From the NCBI GenBank assembly GCA_018830645.1, contig JAHJSA010000035.1, positions 1 to 64,000 of the forward strand: 64,000 nucleotides of DNA, written 5' to 3'. The first letter of the stretch is position 1. Every line of letters starts with the position of its first letter. Below are positions 15,567-23,933 of this stretch, in pieces. The notes beneath the pieces are model-generated. The model saw only the letters and a program-made list of their open reading frames with translations, was not told the DNA's origin and did no database searches. A program made the translations under genes and the position numbers. This DNA comes from Actinomycetota bacterium. Its GTDB lineage: Bacteria; Actinomycetota; Thermoleophilia; RBG-16-64-13.

Positions 15567-16511
15567 CTACCCGCCCCCACCTCCGCCGGCGCCCGGTGTC
15601 CCTTCGGCTCCCGGTGTCTCGCCGGCGCCCGACGGCACCTCCGCTCCCGACGGCACTGGGATGAGGCGGATCCTCCTGGCCGATATCGGCACTCCTTGCG
15701 CGGCAAGCGCCTTGAGCGCCTGCTCCCGCAGGGCCGCGCCGAGCTTCCACGCGTCGGGCTGATCGGCGGCCCACGCGGTGAGGCGCACGGAGACCCCTGA
15801 GTCGTCGGTGTCCACCACTTCGACCTCGGGCTCAGGTTCAGGGATGAACAGGGGATGGGCGCGTGCGAGCTCGAGAAGGGTGCTCCGCACCGCGTCGAGG
15901 TCGGCGGTGAAGTCGAGGCGCATCACGATACCGGCGGCCATGCGCGCATCGTGTATCGTGTAGTTCTTGATCACCTTGTTCGAGAGTAGTTGGTTGGGGA
16001 TCACGATTCGCCGGTTGTCCCAGGTCTTCAGCGAGGTGTAGAACAAGCCTATCTCCTCGACCTGACCGTACTCGTCTTCCACCCGCACCCGGTCGCCGAG
16101 TCGCAGGGGCTGCACGAAAGCGATGATCACCCCTGAGATCAGGTTGGCGGCGGTGGTCTGGCTGGCGAAGCCGAGGGCGATGCCGACGAGTCCCGCCGAT
16201 GCGAACATGGCGACCGAGATCTTCCTCAGGATGCCCACGTCGACCACATAGAGCGCGAGGCCGATTCCCAAGAACGCTATCCCGGCCGCCGCCAGCCGCT
16301 CGATCATGCGGAATCTAGTGCGCGCTCCGGCGTCGAGTTCGGCCAAGGCCCGGTGGGTGAGGAACTGGTCGACCGCACGCCGCATCAGCCGAATGAGCAG
16401 CCACGCACCAATAACGACGAGGACCGCGATGCCCACGTTGATGGCGGTGGCGCGATGCTCGGCGAGGAAGTCCACCACTGCGGCTACACCCCCACTCTGC
16501 TCTCGCGGCAC
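15567..16511 (-). CDS. mscS: Small-conductance mechanosensitive channel, MscS family
   Basis: This encodes 314 residues. Three transmembrane helices (near residues 22-40, 66-88, 95-125) are followed by the cytoplasmic MscS vestibule. The pore-lining TM3 is GLVGIALGFASQTTAANLIS; the beta domain continues LRLGDRVRVEDEYGQVEEIG, IVIPNQLLSNKVIKNY. MscS channels open under membrane tension to release solutes at osmotic down-shock. A C-terminal GGTPGAGGGGGG-type low-complexity tail is peculiar to this protein. The start is a GTG. Confidence 0.9.
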   Translation of the reverse strand: MPREQSGGVAAVVDFLAEHRATAINVGIAVLVVIGAWLLIRLMRRAVDQFLTHRALAELDAGARTRFRMIERLAAAGIAFLGIGLALYVVDVGILRKISVAMFASAGLVGIALGFASQTTAANLISGVIIAFVQPLRLGDRVRVEDEYGQVEEIGLFYTSLKTWDNRRIVIPNQLLSNKVIKNYTIHDARMAAGIVMRLDFTADLDAVRSTLLELARAHPLFIPEPEPEVEVVDTDDSGVSVRLTAWAADQPDAWKLGAALREQALKALAAQGVPISARRIRLIPVPSGAEVPSGAGETPGAEGTPGAGGGGGG

Positions 16512-16518
16512 CCGGCGC

Positions 16519-17958
16519 TCAAGCGACGGCCTTCTGGTCGCCGCCTCTCCGGGCGAAACCGCCCGGCCTACGGCGCAAGAAGACGACCATGATGGCCACG
16601 ACGACCGCGAACGCCACCGCGAACGCGATCGCCGCCATGAGCGACGACCCGGCGGTCTCTACAGACTGCTCGGTCTGGGCCATCAGGATGACGGGAACCT
16701 CTACGTCGAGCTTGGCCTTGTCGGCCAACTCCTGCGTGAACGACATGTACTTGAGCTCCGCCACCACCTTGGCCTCACCGGAGACCCCCTCAGGCCACGC
16801 GAACTCGATCACTTCGTCAAGCGCACCCATCGGCGGTACCCGGCGGTCGTAGTAGACTGAAGCGGCAAACCACACCGGCACGTTCTCGTGGTTGCCCGAT
16901 TCGTCGGCGAATATAGTGTGGTACTCCACCTTCCCCAGCTCCACCGGGTCGCCCGATTTCCCGACGGCCTTCACCTCGAGCCACATGCGTCGCGTGTCCG
17001 TGAGCCCCGTTGGCAGGTAGTGACCAGCGGCGACGTTCTTCACCTTGACGAGTGCTTTCACAGGATCGCCGGCCTTCACGCCGGCCTCGGGCACTCCTTC
17101 GACGATCAGCTCGAGGGCGGCGGCGCCCTTGAGCCTCTCCTCGGCCGCTTCCCGGTTACCGAAGACCGCGTTCGCTCCCGTGAAGTCCATGCTGAATACG
17201 CGGTCGCGCTCAGGGCCGAAGGCCGCCACCGGGCCCGTACCGGGAGGCGAGGGCCCCGCGCCGGGAGTCATGTGGCAGTCCTGGCACCGCACACCGAGAT
17301 CGGCCCAGCCGCTCTCTTTCCACTCCGTGTAGGTGGCCTCCAGTGCGAGCCCGTTCAGCGGGTGGTTGACATCGTGACAGCTTCCGCAGAAGTCGGACGA
17401 GGTGTGGAACTCCGAGAAGGCGGTATCGTGTGCAGGTGATACCGAGTCGGCGTAGGGACCCCGTTTCGTGAGGCCGGGATCGCTCTCGAAGGAGGAGTTG
17501 CCGGGCCACTCATCGGACGGCCCCGACACTGTGTGGCAGAAGTCGCAGGTGACCCCTTCCTTGGCGATGTCGGAGAGCGCGCTCCCGTCACTCTTGCCTG
17601 TGGGGGGAGCCGTCTCCCCGAGCCAGTCGCCAATGGGCGAATGACACTTGAGACAGAAGGGACCCACGAGGCCGTCCGTCTGCTCGTCCGCCAGAGCCAC
17701 CTCGTACAGGTAGAGCGGGTCGACGGCTGCCTGCGAGTGCATGCTCCCCGTGAACTGCTCATACAGGGCGTCGTGGCAGTACCCACAGGTTTCGGGAGAC
17801 TGCCAGTCGGACGAGAGCCTTTGTTCCTGTGCCCACACGGGACCCGGGACGAGTGCGGCGAATGCGAGAAGCGCAAGAGCCGTGGTTGCCGGCACAAGAC
17901 GGGCGAGCGCGAAGAAGGCTGCACGCCGTCCGGGCCGCCGGGCGAAGGAACAACTCAT
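16519..17958 (-). CDS. Five-heme membrane-anchored c-type cytochrome
   Basis: This encodes 479 residues from the ATG at 17956-17958, after GGAGGAGGT. A basic N-terminus and hydrophobic signal (LALLAFAALVPGPVWAQ) target it outside. Five CxxCH heme-binding motifs are visible: CGYCH, CLKCH, CDFCH, CGSCH and CQDCH, all in the first 250 residues. Then comes a beta-rich region (VKVKNVAAGHYLPTGLTDTR), a motif shared with cytochrome c-554-like and other multiheme proteins. A C-terminal helix (AAIAFAVAFAVVVAIMVVFL) anchors it with a short basic tail inside. It probably shuttles electrons at the outer face of the membrane. No partner oxidoreductase is adjacent. Confidence 0.85.
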   Translation of the reverse strand: MSCSFARRPGRRAAFFALARLVPATTALALLAFAALVPGPVWAQEQRLSSDWQSPETCGYCHDALYEQFTGSMHSQAAVDPLYLYEVALADEQTDGLVGPFCLKCHSPIGDWLGETAPPTGKSDGSALSDIAKEGVTCDFCHTVSGPSDEWPGNSSFESDPGLTKRGPYADSVSPAHDTAFSEFHTSSDFCGSCHDVNHPLNGLALEATYTEWKESGWADLGVRCQDCHMTPGAGPSPPGTGPVAAFGPERDRVFSMDFTGANAVFGNREAAEERLKGAAALELIVEGVPEAGVKAGDPVKALVKVKNVAAGHYLPTGLTDTRRMWLEVKAVGKSGDPVELGKVEYHTIFADESGNHENVPVWFAASVYYDRRVPPMGALDEVIEFAWPEGVSGEAKVVAELKYMSFTQELADKAKLDVEVPVILMAQTEQSVETAGSSLMAAIAFAVAFAVVVAIMVVFLRRRPGGFARRGGDQKAVA

Positions 17959-17966
17959 CCTGTGAC

Positions 17967-18042
17967 CTCCTCCGATGATGATACCCTCCGCCATGTCCAC
18001 CACGTTGCCGCGCATGGCGAACTCCTTGAACTCCTTGAGCAC
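17967..18042 (-). pseudogene. mscL: MscL N-terminal remnant
   Basis: The minus strand from the GTG at 18040-18042 reads [20 protein letters not shown] then IIIGG, matching the highly conserved first amphipathic helix and start of TM1 of the large-conductance mechanosensitive channel ([22 protein letters not shown]). It then runs without a stop into the leader of the five-heme cytochrome. The rest of mscL is absent. Either a deletion joined the two genes, or the fragment now serves as a translated leader. The strong ribosome site before the cytochrome ATG suggests the cytochrome is translated on its own. Confidence 0.8.
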
Positions 18043-18287
18043 GCGGAAGACCTCCAATACGCGAGTGGCCCGAAGGCCCGCTCGGCTCGTCTACCCCGGC
18101 CACCTCCCGTGACGGGGGGCCGCGTGTGCCACGGCTTCGCGCGGCTAGTATAACCACCGGCGGTTTCGACCCAAACCCCACGATCCGGCGTCCTCGGCAG
18201 CGGCCGGCGGCTGCGTCGAACCGACCTCGGGACGCGGGCGCCGCGAGATCGCCGCGTCTTCGGCCGCGCCGCAGCGCCGGTGCCGCC

Positions 18288-19832
18288 TCAGCTGCGCCGG
18301 AATGTGCGCCCATCGCGCGAGCACATGAGCTGCACGGCATGGCGGCCCGAGAAGAGCACAGGCGGCACCCCGCCCCCAGGCATGACCCACTGCCCGGCCA
18401 TGAAGAAGCCGTCGAGGCCGGGGAGGGTGCGCTCCAGGGTGCGCGTCATCACTTCCGGCACGGGCATCCACCCCTCGAAGGCTCCGCGCTCGTTCCGCGT
18501 GTAGCGCCACGTGGTGTACGGAGTGGCCACGTCTACGACGTCCACCAGCGCGCCCAGGCCCGGATAGTGCCTCTCGAGCCGGTCGAGCACAGCCTCCGAC
18601 ACCCGTTGCTTCTCGGCCTTGTACGCGGCGCGGTCACGGCGCAACCTCGCCCAGTGTTCGAAGTCGCTCTCGAACTCCACCTGGATCACCGCCCGACCGG
18701 AGGGCGCGAAAACGTCACCGTAGTCGAAACGCCGCATCATGATGCCTTCCACCGTGCGATCGCCCACACTCAGCGGATGCTCCAACCGGTAGGCGCTGAG
18801 CGGCGGCTCGCCCGGAAAAGTGCGCCGCACGCCGAATGACACCATCACGTACGGCTCGAAGAGGCGCCAGTCACGGTAGCGTCGCACGATGCCGTCGTTC
18901 ACGTAGCGGCCCCTGAGCATGTCGAATATGGTGCTGCGGCCGTCGGCGGCCGAGATCACCGCGTCGGCCCGGTGCTCGGTTCCGTCGGTCAGGCGGACGC
19001 CCACCGCCCGGTCGTGCTCCACGAGGATCTCCTCCCCTGTCGCCCCGTAGACCACCTCGCCCCCCAGGTCGAGGTAGCGACGCTCGATCGCCCCCACGAA
19101 CGACCGGCACCCGTCCTTGAGTAAGCCGAGCTGTCCGTCGGCCAGCATGGCGAGGAGCATAGTCACGAACCACACCGGTACGTCGGGCATGAACAGGTTG
19201 CGAACCACCCAGCGCACCCACGGATCCTCGATGCCGGCGGCGAACTCAGCGACCGGGCGCCCCATGGAGCCGTGCATGTGGCGCAGCAGGCCTCTCATGT
19301 CCCACAGGTCGCGGGCCGTGTGGTAGAACCGACTGAGTTCTGGTGGACGCTCCATGCCTGCGGCGGCGAAGCCGACGCCTCGCAGCGAGCGGGCCTCCTC
19401 GACGAGACGGGCCACGACAGCCCGGTCGCCGTGCACGCCGGCGCGCGACCGGCCTGACGCCGCGGGCGAGACGCCGGCGCCGAGCGACCCCGTCAGGTCA
19501 TCGGCCAGCCTTTCGATGTCTGACCCCACCACCACCGAGCGGCCGCTGGCCTCATCCACGTACTCGGCGTAGGCGTGCATGTCCACAACCCGTACGCCCG
19601 GGAAGATGCCCAGCTCCTCGTAGAGCTCGTACGTGGGCTGACCCGGTCGGTGACCCATCAGGAAGTGGATGCCGCCGTCGAACAGGTAGTCCTTGCGGGT
19701 CCACCAGGCCGCCACGCCGCCGGGTTGAGAATGGTGCTCCACGATCAGGGAGTCGTAGCCGTTCAGCCGGGAGTACACGCCCGCCGACAGTCCCGCGAGC
19801 CCGGCTCCTATCACGATCACTGACCCAGACAT
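18288..19832 (-). CDS. CrtI/phytoene-desaturase-like FAD oxidoreductase
   Basis: This encodes 514 residues from the ATG at 19830-19832. The N-terminal Rossmann motif VIVIGAGLAGLSAGVYSRLNG binds FAD; it is followed by HHSQPGGVAAWW and FDGGIHFLMG. The C-terminus has the family GQWVMPGGGVPPVLFSGRHA box. Members desaturate or isomerise carotenoids, or oxidise other hydrophobic polyenes. There is no crtB or other carotenoid gene near it, so the real substrate may differ. A divergent ligD-type gene lies upstream. I see no gene between 18058 and 18287. Confidence 0.82.
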   Translation of the reverse strand: MSGSVIVIGAGLAGLSAGVYSRLNGYDSLIVEHHSQPGGVAAWWTRKDYLFDGGIHFLMGHRPGQPTYELYEELGIFPGVRVVDMHAYAEYVDEASGRSVVVGSDIERLADDLTGSLGAGVSPAASGRSRAGVHGDRAVVARLVEEARSLRGVGFAAAGMERPPELSRFYHTARDLWDMRGLLRHMHGSMGRPVAEFAAGIEDPWVRWVVRNLFMPDVPVWFVTMLLAMLADGQLGLLKDGCRSFVGAIERRYLDLGGEVVYGATGEEILVEHDRAVGVRLTDGTEHRADAVISAADGRSTIFDMLRGRYVNDGIVRRYRDWRLFEPYVMVSFGVRRTFPGEPPLSAYRLEHPLSVGDRTVEGIMMRRFDYGDVFAPSGRAVIQVEFESDFEHWARLRRDRAAYKAEKQRVSEAVLDRLERHYPGLGALVDVVDVATPYTTWRYTRNERGAFEGWMPVPEVMTRTLERTLPGLDGFFMAGQWVMPGGGVPPVLFSGRHAVQLMCSRDGRTFRRS

Positions 19833-19948
19833 GATCGACGCGCTCCTCCGTAGGGGATCGACGCCCACCTCCGTCTGGGATCGACACCCACTTCCGTCGG
19901 GATCTATGCCATCCTCCCTGGAGTAGATACTCCCGCCCTCAGGGTAGC

Positions 19949-20719
19949 ATGACCGAGAGCCGGGTCCGAATGGCCGCCCAGACAGGAGATGCGAGTGGCG
20001 TGACAGGTGCCGACGACAAGCTCAAGGAGTATCGCGAGAAACGCGACTTCGCGCGCACGGCCGAGCCGTCGGGCGGAGCGATCGAACCGAGCGAAGAGCG
20101 CAGGCTCTTCTGCGTGCAGAAGCACGCGGCCACCGCCCTCCACTACGACCTGCGCCTCGAGATCGACGGAGTGCTGAAGTCGTGGGCGGTGCCGAAAGGC
20201 CCGTCACTCGATCCGGCCGACAAGCGCCTCGCGGTGATGACCGAAGACCATCCCTTGGACTACGGCGACTTCGAGGGCGTGATCTCCGCGGGAGAGTATG
20301 GCGGCGGCGCGGTGGTGCTCTGGGACACGGGGTGGTGGGAGCAGGATCACGGCCGGGAGAAGAGGCCCCGCGAGGGCGGCCCCTCCACCCCGGCGGAGCA
20401 CCTGGCGGCGGGAGAACTCAAGTTCATCCTCCACGGCGAGAAGCTCAACGGGAGTTGGACCCTGGTGCACATGAAAGGTCGAGGGGACAAGAACTGGTTG
20501 CTGATCAAGCATCGTGACGAGACGTCCCGCCCGGGCTACGACCTCGTCATCGAAGCTCCTCTGTCGGTGCTGAGCGGCCGTGGCATCGAGGAAGTGCTCG
20601 AAGGCGGCGCCCCGCAGCGGGAGCATGATACCCCCTTTGGAGGCGCCCCCGACGAAGGTGTCCCTTCTGGAGGCGCCCCCGCCGCCGCCGCGGGCCCAGC
20701 GTCCGACGACGCCGGCTGA
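19949..20719 (+). CDS. LigD 3'-phosphoesterase domain protein
   Basis: This encodes about 256 residues, or slightly fewer if ATG 19970 is used. LigD-PE enzymes trim 3'-phosphates and ribonucleotides at DNA ends during bacterial non-homologous end joining. Diagnostic segments are FCVQKHAATALHYDLRLEID, LKSWAVPKGPSLDP, LAVMTEDHPLDYGDFEG and GSWTLVHMKGRGDKNWLLIK, including the metal-binding histidines and aspartate. The C-terminus is a GGAP-rich linker like those joining LigD domains. The TGA at 20717-20719 is the only stop before the polymerase domain, which continues in the same frame. Confidence 0.88.
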   Translation: MTESRVRMAAQTGDASGVTGADDKLKEYREKRDFARTAEPSGGAIEPSEERRLFCVQKHAATALHYDLRLEIDGVLKSWAVPKGPSLDPADKRLAVMTEDHPLDYGDFEGVISAGEYGGGAVVLWDTGWWEQDHGREKRPREGGPSTPAEHLAAGELKFILHGEKLNGSWTLVHMKGRGDKNWLLIKHRDETSRPGYDLVIEAPLSVLSGRGIEEVLEGGAPQREHDTPFGGAPDEGVPSGGAPAAAAGPASDDAG

Positions 20720-21643
20720 CTGCCGCGCACCGAACGACCCCTCCTGGATAGCACCTTCTCCATCGCCGGGAAACGCGTCACCTTCACCCACACCGACAAG
20801 GTGTACTTCCCCGCGGAAGGAGTCACCAAGGGCGAGGTGCTCGCCTACTACCACGAGATCGCACCGGTCCTCCTCCCCCACCTACGCGACCGTCCGCTCA
20901 CCCTCGAGCGCTACCCCGAGGGCGTCGAAGGGGAGTCGTTCTACCAGAAGGATACGCCCGCCCACTACCCCGACTGGCTTCGCACATACTCGAAGAAGTA
21001 CCGCCACTCGGAACGGGTGACGCACCATCCCCTCGTCGACGACGCGGCGGATCTGCTCTACCTGGCGAACCTGGGCGTGCTCACCTTCCACACGTTCCTT
21101 TCACGCACCGCGGACATCGAACACCCCGACCTGCTGGTGATCGACATCGACCCCCCCTCCGACCCGGACAGAGAATCCGTTCCGCAGTCGTTCGCGAAGG
21201 CGCGGGAGGCCGCCCATGTCCTGAGAGCCGAGCTCGAACGTTCCGGCCTCGATCCGCTGGTGAAGACCTCCGGCAAGCGCGGTCTGCATCTCGCCCTCCC
21301 CCTGGACGGCACTCTCGACTTCGCCGAGATACGCGAGGTACTGTCGGGCCTCTTCGAGAAGGCCATCGCCGCCCACCCCAGCCTCGTCACTCGCGAGGTG
21401 AGCAAGGGGAAGAAGCGGTCGCGCGTGTACCTCGACGCACTCCGGATGGCTCTTGGGGCCACGGTCGTGGCGCCTTACGCCGTCAGGCCCACACCTATAG
21501 CCTCCGTGTCGATGCCCGTGACCTGGGAGGAACTTGACGAGCTGGACGACCCGTACCTCTTCACCGTCCGCACGGCGGGCGAACGAGTCGCGGCGGTGGG
21601 AGACCTGTGGAACGCGATCCACACAGGGGACACGATCCTCTAG
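20720..21643 (+). CDS. LigD polymerase (primase-like) domain
   Basis: This is in the same reading frame as the phosphoesterase gene, right after its TGA. The domain starts with FSIAGKRVTFTHTDKVYFP, so translation must begin upstream of the GTG at 20801; the CTG at 20720 or 20753, or readthrough of the UGA, are the candidates. Archaeo-eukaryotic primase-type motifs are present: LLVIDIDPPS (catalytic DxD), TSGKRGLHLALPL and the LRMALGATVVAPYAVRPTP box. It adds nucleotides at break ends for Ku-dependent repair. No ku gene or ligase domain is in the window. It ends with TAG. Confidence 0.85.
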   Translation: MPRTERPLLDSTFSIAGKRVTFTHTDKVYFPAEGVTKGEVLAYYHEIAPVLLPHLRDRPLTLERYPEGVEGESFYQKDTPAHYPDWLRTYSKKYRHSERVTHHPLVDDAADLLYLANLGVLTFHTFLSRTADIEHPDLLVIDIDPPSDPDRESVPQSFAKAREAAHVLRAELERSGLDPLVKTSGKRGLHLALPLDGTLDFAEIREVLSGLFEKAIAAHPSLVTREVSKGKKRSRVYLDALRMALGATVVAPYAVRPTPIASVSMPVTWEELDELDDPYLFTVRTAGERVAAVGDLWNAIHTGDTIL

Positions 21644-21655
21644 AAAGGCGAGGTC

Positions 21656-22675
21656 ATGAGAGTCCTGGTCTCAGGCGCCACCGGCTTCATGGGCAGATCG
21701 ATCTCCAGGCACGTGCTGGGAGCGGGGCATACGGTGCGGGCGATGAGCCGCTCGGCTGAGAAGGCGGCCCGCAAGTTCGAGGCGCTGCCTGAGGCGGCGG
21801 CCGCCGTGGAGACAGGGCGCCTTGAGTTCGTGAGCGCCGACGTCACGGAGCCGGCGTCCCTCTTGGCGGCGGTGGAGGGCGTAGACGTCGTGATCCAGTG
21901 CGCGCAGTTCCCCGGCGCACCGGTGGAAAACGCACGCCGCGGTCTCACCTACATGCAGGTGGACCGCGGAGGCACCCTCAACCTCCTGACCGCCATCTCC
22001 ACGGTCTACCGCGCACAGACCGCGGGCCCGGGTATGACTCGATTCCCCGACGGCGCTCCCCGCTTCTTCTACTTGAGCGGAGTCACCGTCTCCCAGCACG
22101 CCACGGAGACCTGGAACCGGGCCAAGTGGCAGGCCGAGAGTGCGATCAAGGGGAGCGGGCTCGAGTGGGCCGTCGTGCGCTCGAGTTGGGCGTTCGGCCC
22201 GGGCGACGATTCCCTCAACCGCATCCTCGGCTTCTCCGACTTCCTGCCGTTCGTGCCCGTCTTCGGAGACGGAACGGAACTTCTCACGCCCGTGTTCGTG
22301 GAGGATGTGGGCAGGCTGTTCGCCCGATTGGTGGACGACCCGGAGGCTTCGCGCGACGCCACCCTGCCGCTGGGCGGTCCCGAGCCGATCTCGATGAACG
22401 AGTTTGTGGGCACCGCCTTGGAGGTGATGGGGAGACGTCGTCCGATCCTGCACGTACCGAAGCCGCTCGGCAAGATCCCGGCTGCGGTTCTTCAGTTCCT
22501 GCCCGGTCGACCGCTCTCACCGGGAGCTGTGGACTTCACCTCTCAGGGGGGCGTCGCCGACCTGGGGCCGCTCCTGGAACGCTTCCCCGACTTCAAGACC
22601 ACCCCCACGCGGGCGGCACTCGAAAGCTATCTGGGAGAGAGTCATGAGAGGTCGACGGCCGGGGGACGTAAGTAG
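21656..22675 (+). CDS. NmrA/complex-I-NDUFA9-like NAD(P)-binding protein
   Basis: This encodes 339 residues. It starts MRVLVSGATGFMGRSISRHV with the GxTGxxG nucleotide-binding loop, and continues with FVSADVTEPASLLAAVEGVD and FYLSGVTVSQHATETWNRAK. The catalytic YxxxK of classical SDRs is replaced by TWNRAKWQAE, where W takes the usual tyrosine position, as in atypical NmrA/NDUFA9-type members that act as NADPH sensors or assembly factors rather than dehydrogenases. It follows the LigD polymerase gene by 12 bp with an AAAGGCGAGG ribosome site, so it is probably cotranscribed. Confidence 0.8.
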   Translation: MRVLVSGATGFMGRSISRHVLGAGHTVRAMSRSAEKAARKFEALPEAAAAVETGRLEFVSADVTEPASLLAAVEGVDVVIQCAQFPGAPVENARRGLTYMQVDRGGTLNLLTAISTVYRAQTAGPGMTRFPDGAPRFFYLSGVTVSQHATETWNRAKWQAESAIKGSGLEWAVVRSSWAFGPGDDSLNRILGFSDFLPFVPVFGDGTELLTPVFVEDVGRLFARLVDDPEASRDATLPLGGPEPISMNEFVGTALEVMGRRRPILHVPKPLGKIPAAVLQFLPGRPLSPGAVDFTSQGGVADLGPLLERFPDFKTTPTRAALESYLGESHERSTAGGRK

Positions 22676-22945
22676 GCGCCCAGCGCGGCCTTCCGCGTCC
22701 GGGCGCCAAACCCCCCATGCATGTCCCTTCCCCCATCAGGACAGCAACCGAACCTGACGATACCTTCTGCGACCCCGGCTGTCAACAGGGACGCGCCCGG
22801 GGCCGAGACACCACGTGATCACGATACCATCCGCGCCCGGCCGGTTTCCCCAACCGCCCAAGAGGCAACAGTACGAAGGGTGGCGACCCACGAAACGGTG
22901 ACCACCGGGACACCCGCGACGATCGCAACGGAACGAGGCCCTGCA

Positions 22946-23128
22946 ATGGCAGAAGAAGATATCGAGCGACTGAGGCGCAGTATCGCGGACAAGCAAGCCT
23001 ACTTGGAGGAGCTGCAGGCTTCGCTCCCCGCCCACACGATACGGCCACATCAGCTCATCGAGATAGAGGACACCGAGGAGATCATCACCGACCTCCGAGC
23101 GGAACTCGCGAGGCTAGCGCCCGAATAG
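22946..23128 (+). CDS. Small coiled-coil protein, unknown function
   Basis: This encodes 60 residues from ATG 22946 (MAEEDIERLRRSIADKQ). A longer frame begins at 22721, but its first 75 residues are low-complexity and lack a ribosome site. The sequence is a charged heptad-like helix, a TIRPHQLIEIEDTEE turn and a second helix, so probably a helical hairpin. It is not recognisable as a known family. Its 3' end overlaps the convergent gene at 23114 by 15 bp. Confidence 0.45.
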   Translation: MAEEDIERLRRSIADKQAYLEELQASLPAHTIRPHQLIEIEDTEEIITDLRAELARLAPE

Positions 23129-23824
23129 TCGAGGGAGAAGTCTGCGCGGCGCGGTCCGCGAGCGCTCACGCTCTTCGTCGAGTTCGCCCTGAGACGCCCA
23201 CAGCTGCACCCTGAGGTCGTGCAGCCGCTCTTCGTAGTGTCGCTCGGCGTTCTCCAACGAGCTCTCCGCCACTTCGGCGCGGATCCCGAGGCGCAGTACC
23301 TCTTCCTCGAGCTCCTTGACCCGGGCGATGAGTTGCAGGTGCACCTTGGTCCGCAGAGAGGTGATCCGCTTGCCCACGATGGGCCGCCGCTCGACGGGCC
23401 TCCCGAAGTAGTCGGGAGCTGTATCTGCCGCCTCGAGAGATCCCGCGGCCGCGCGGCTCCGAACCTGAGCGTGCCTGGTGGCCGAGGGGCGCGGGTCGCC
23501 GTCATCGGACGCTGCGGGAGGAGTCCGGGTCTGGGCGGACGGAGGAAGCGCCCTGGTCTCGGGGGGAGCTGGGGGCGCCTGTTTCGCCGGCGGCACCGGA
23601 GGCCTCACGGCCGCGGGAGGCGAGGTCTTCCGGGTCACAGGAGATTCAGCGGTCCTACTGGGGTCGGACGGGAGCGGCGTGCCGAGTTCGCTCGGAGCAT
23701 CCGTTCGAGGCGAACCGGCTACCTTCGAAGGCCGATCCGCCAATCGAGCATCGACCATGTGCTGCAGCTCTTCCTGAAGACGGTTCCACTCGTTGGGTCG
23801 TGTGTCCTCGTTCACCCTTTGCAT
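23114..23824 (-). CDS. Proline-rich coiled-coil protein, unknown function
   Basis: This encodes 236 residues. It has a short N-terminal helix (EWNRLQEELQHMVDARLAD), a proline/alanine-rich disordered middle from about residue 37 to 140, and a C-terminal coiled coil (RVKELEEEVLRLGIRAEVAE onwards) ending in a basic RRLLPRLFGR. This build suggests a cytoskeletal, secretion or polar scaffold protein. The coiled-coil segment resembles the family of DivIVA-like helices only loosely. I cannot assign a function. Confidence 0.6.
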   Translation of the reverse strand: MQRVNEDTRPNEWNRLQEELQHMVDARLADRPSKVAGSPRTDAPSELGTPLPSDPSRTAESPVTRKTSPPAAVRPPVPPAKQAPPAPPETRALPPSAQTRTPPAASDDGDPRPSATRHAQVRSRAAAGSLEAADTAPDYFGRPVERRPIVGKRITSLRTKVHLQLIARVKELEEEVLRLGIRAEVAESSLENAERHYEERLHDLRVQLWASQGELDEERERSRTAPRRLLPRLFGR

Positions 23825-23933
23825 GCCCCCACGAATGGCCGGTCGGGAATCCTAAGCGGAGTGACGCGCTCGCGCCACGCGACATACTGTACCCCAGATA
23901 CCTGTCACGACACAGCGGCCCCCATAGCCAAGC

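Noticed and set aside
22721-22945. The 75-residue upstream extension of the small coiled-coil gene.
   Set aside because: Low-complexity composition without a ribosome site; the ATG at 22946 fits better.
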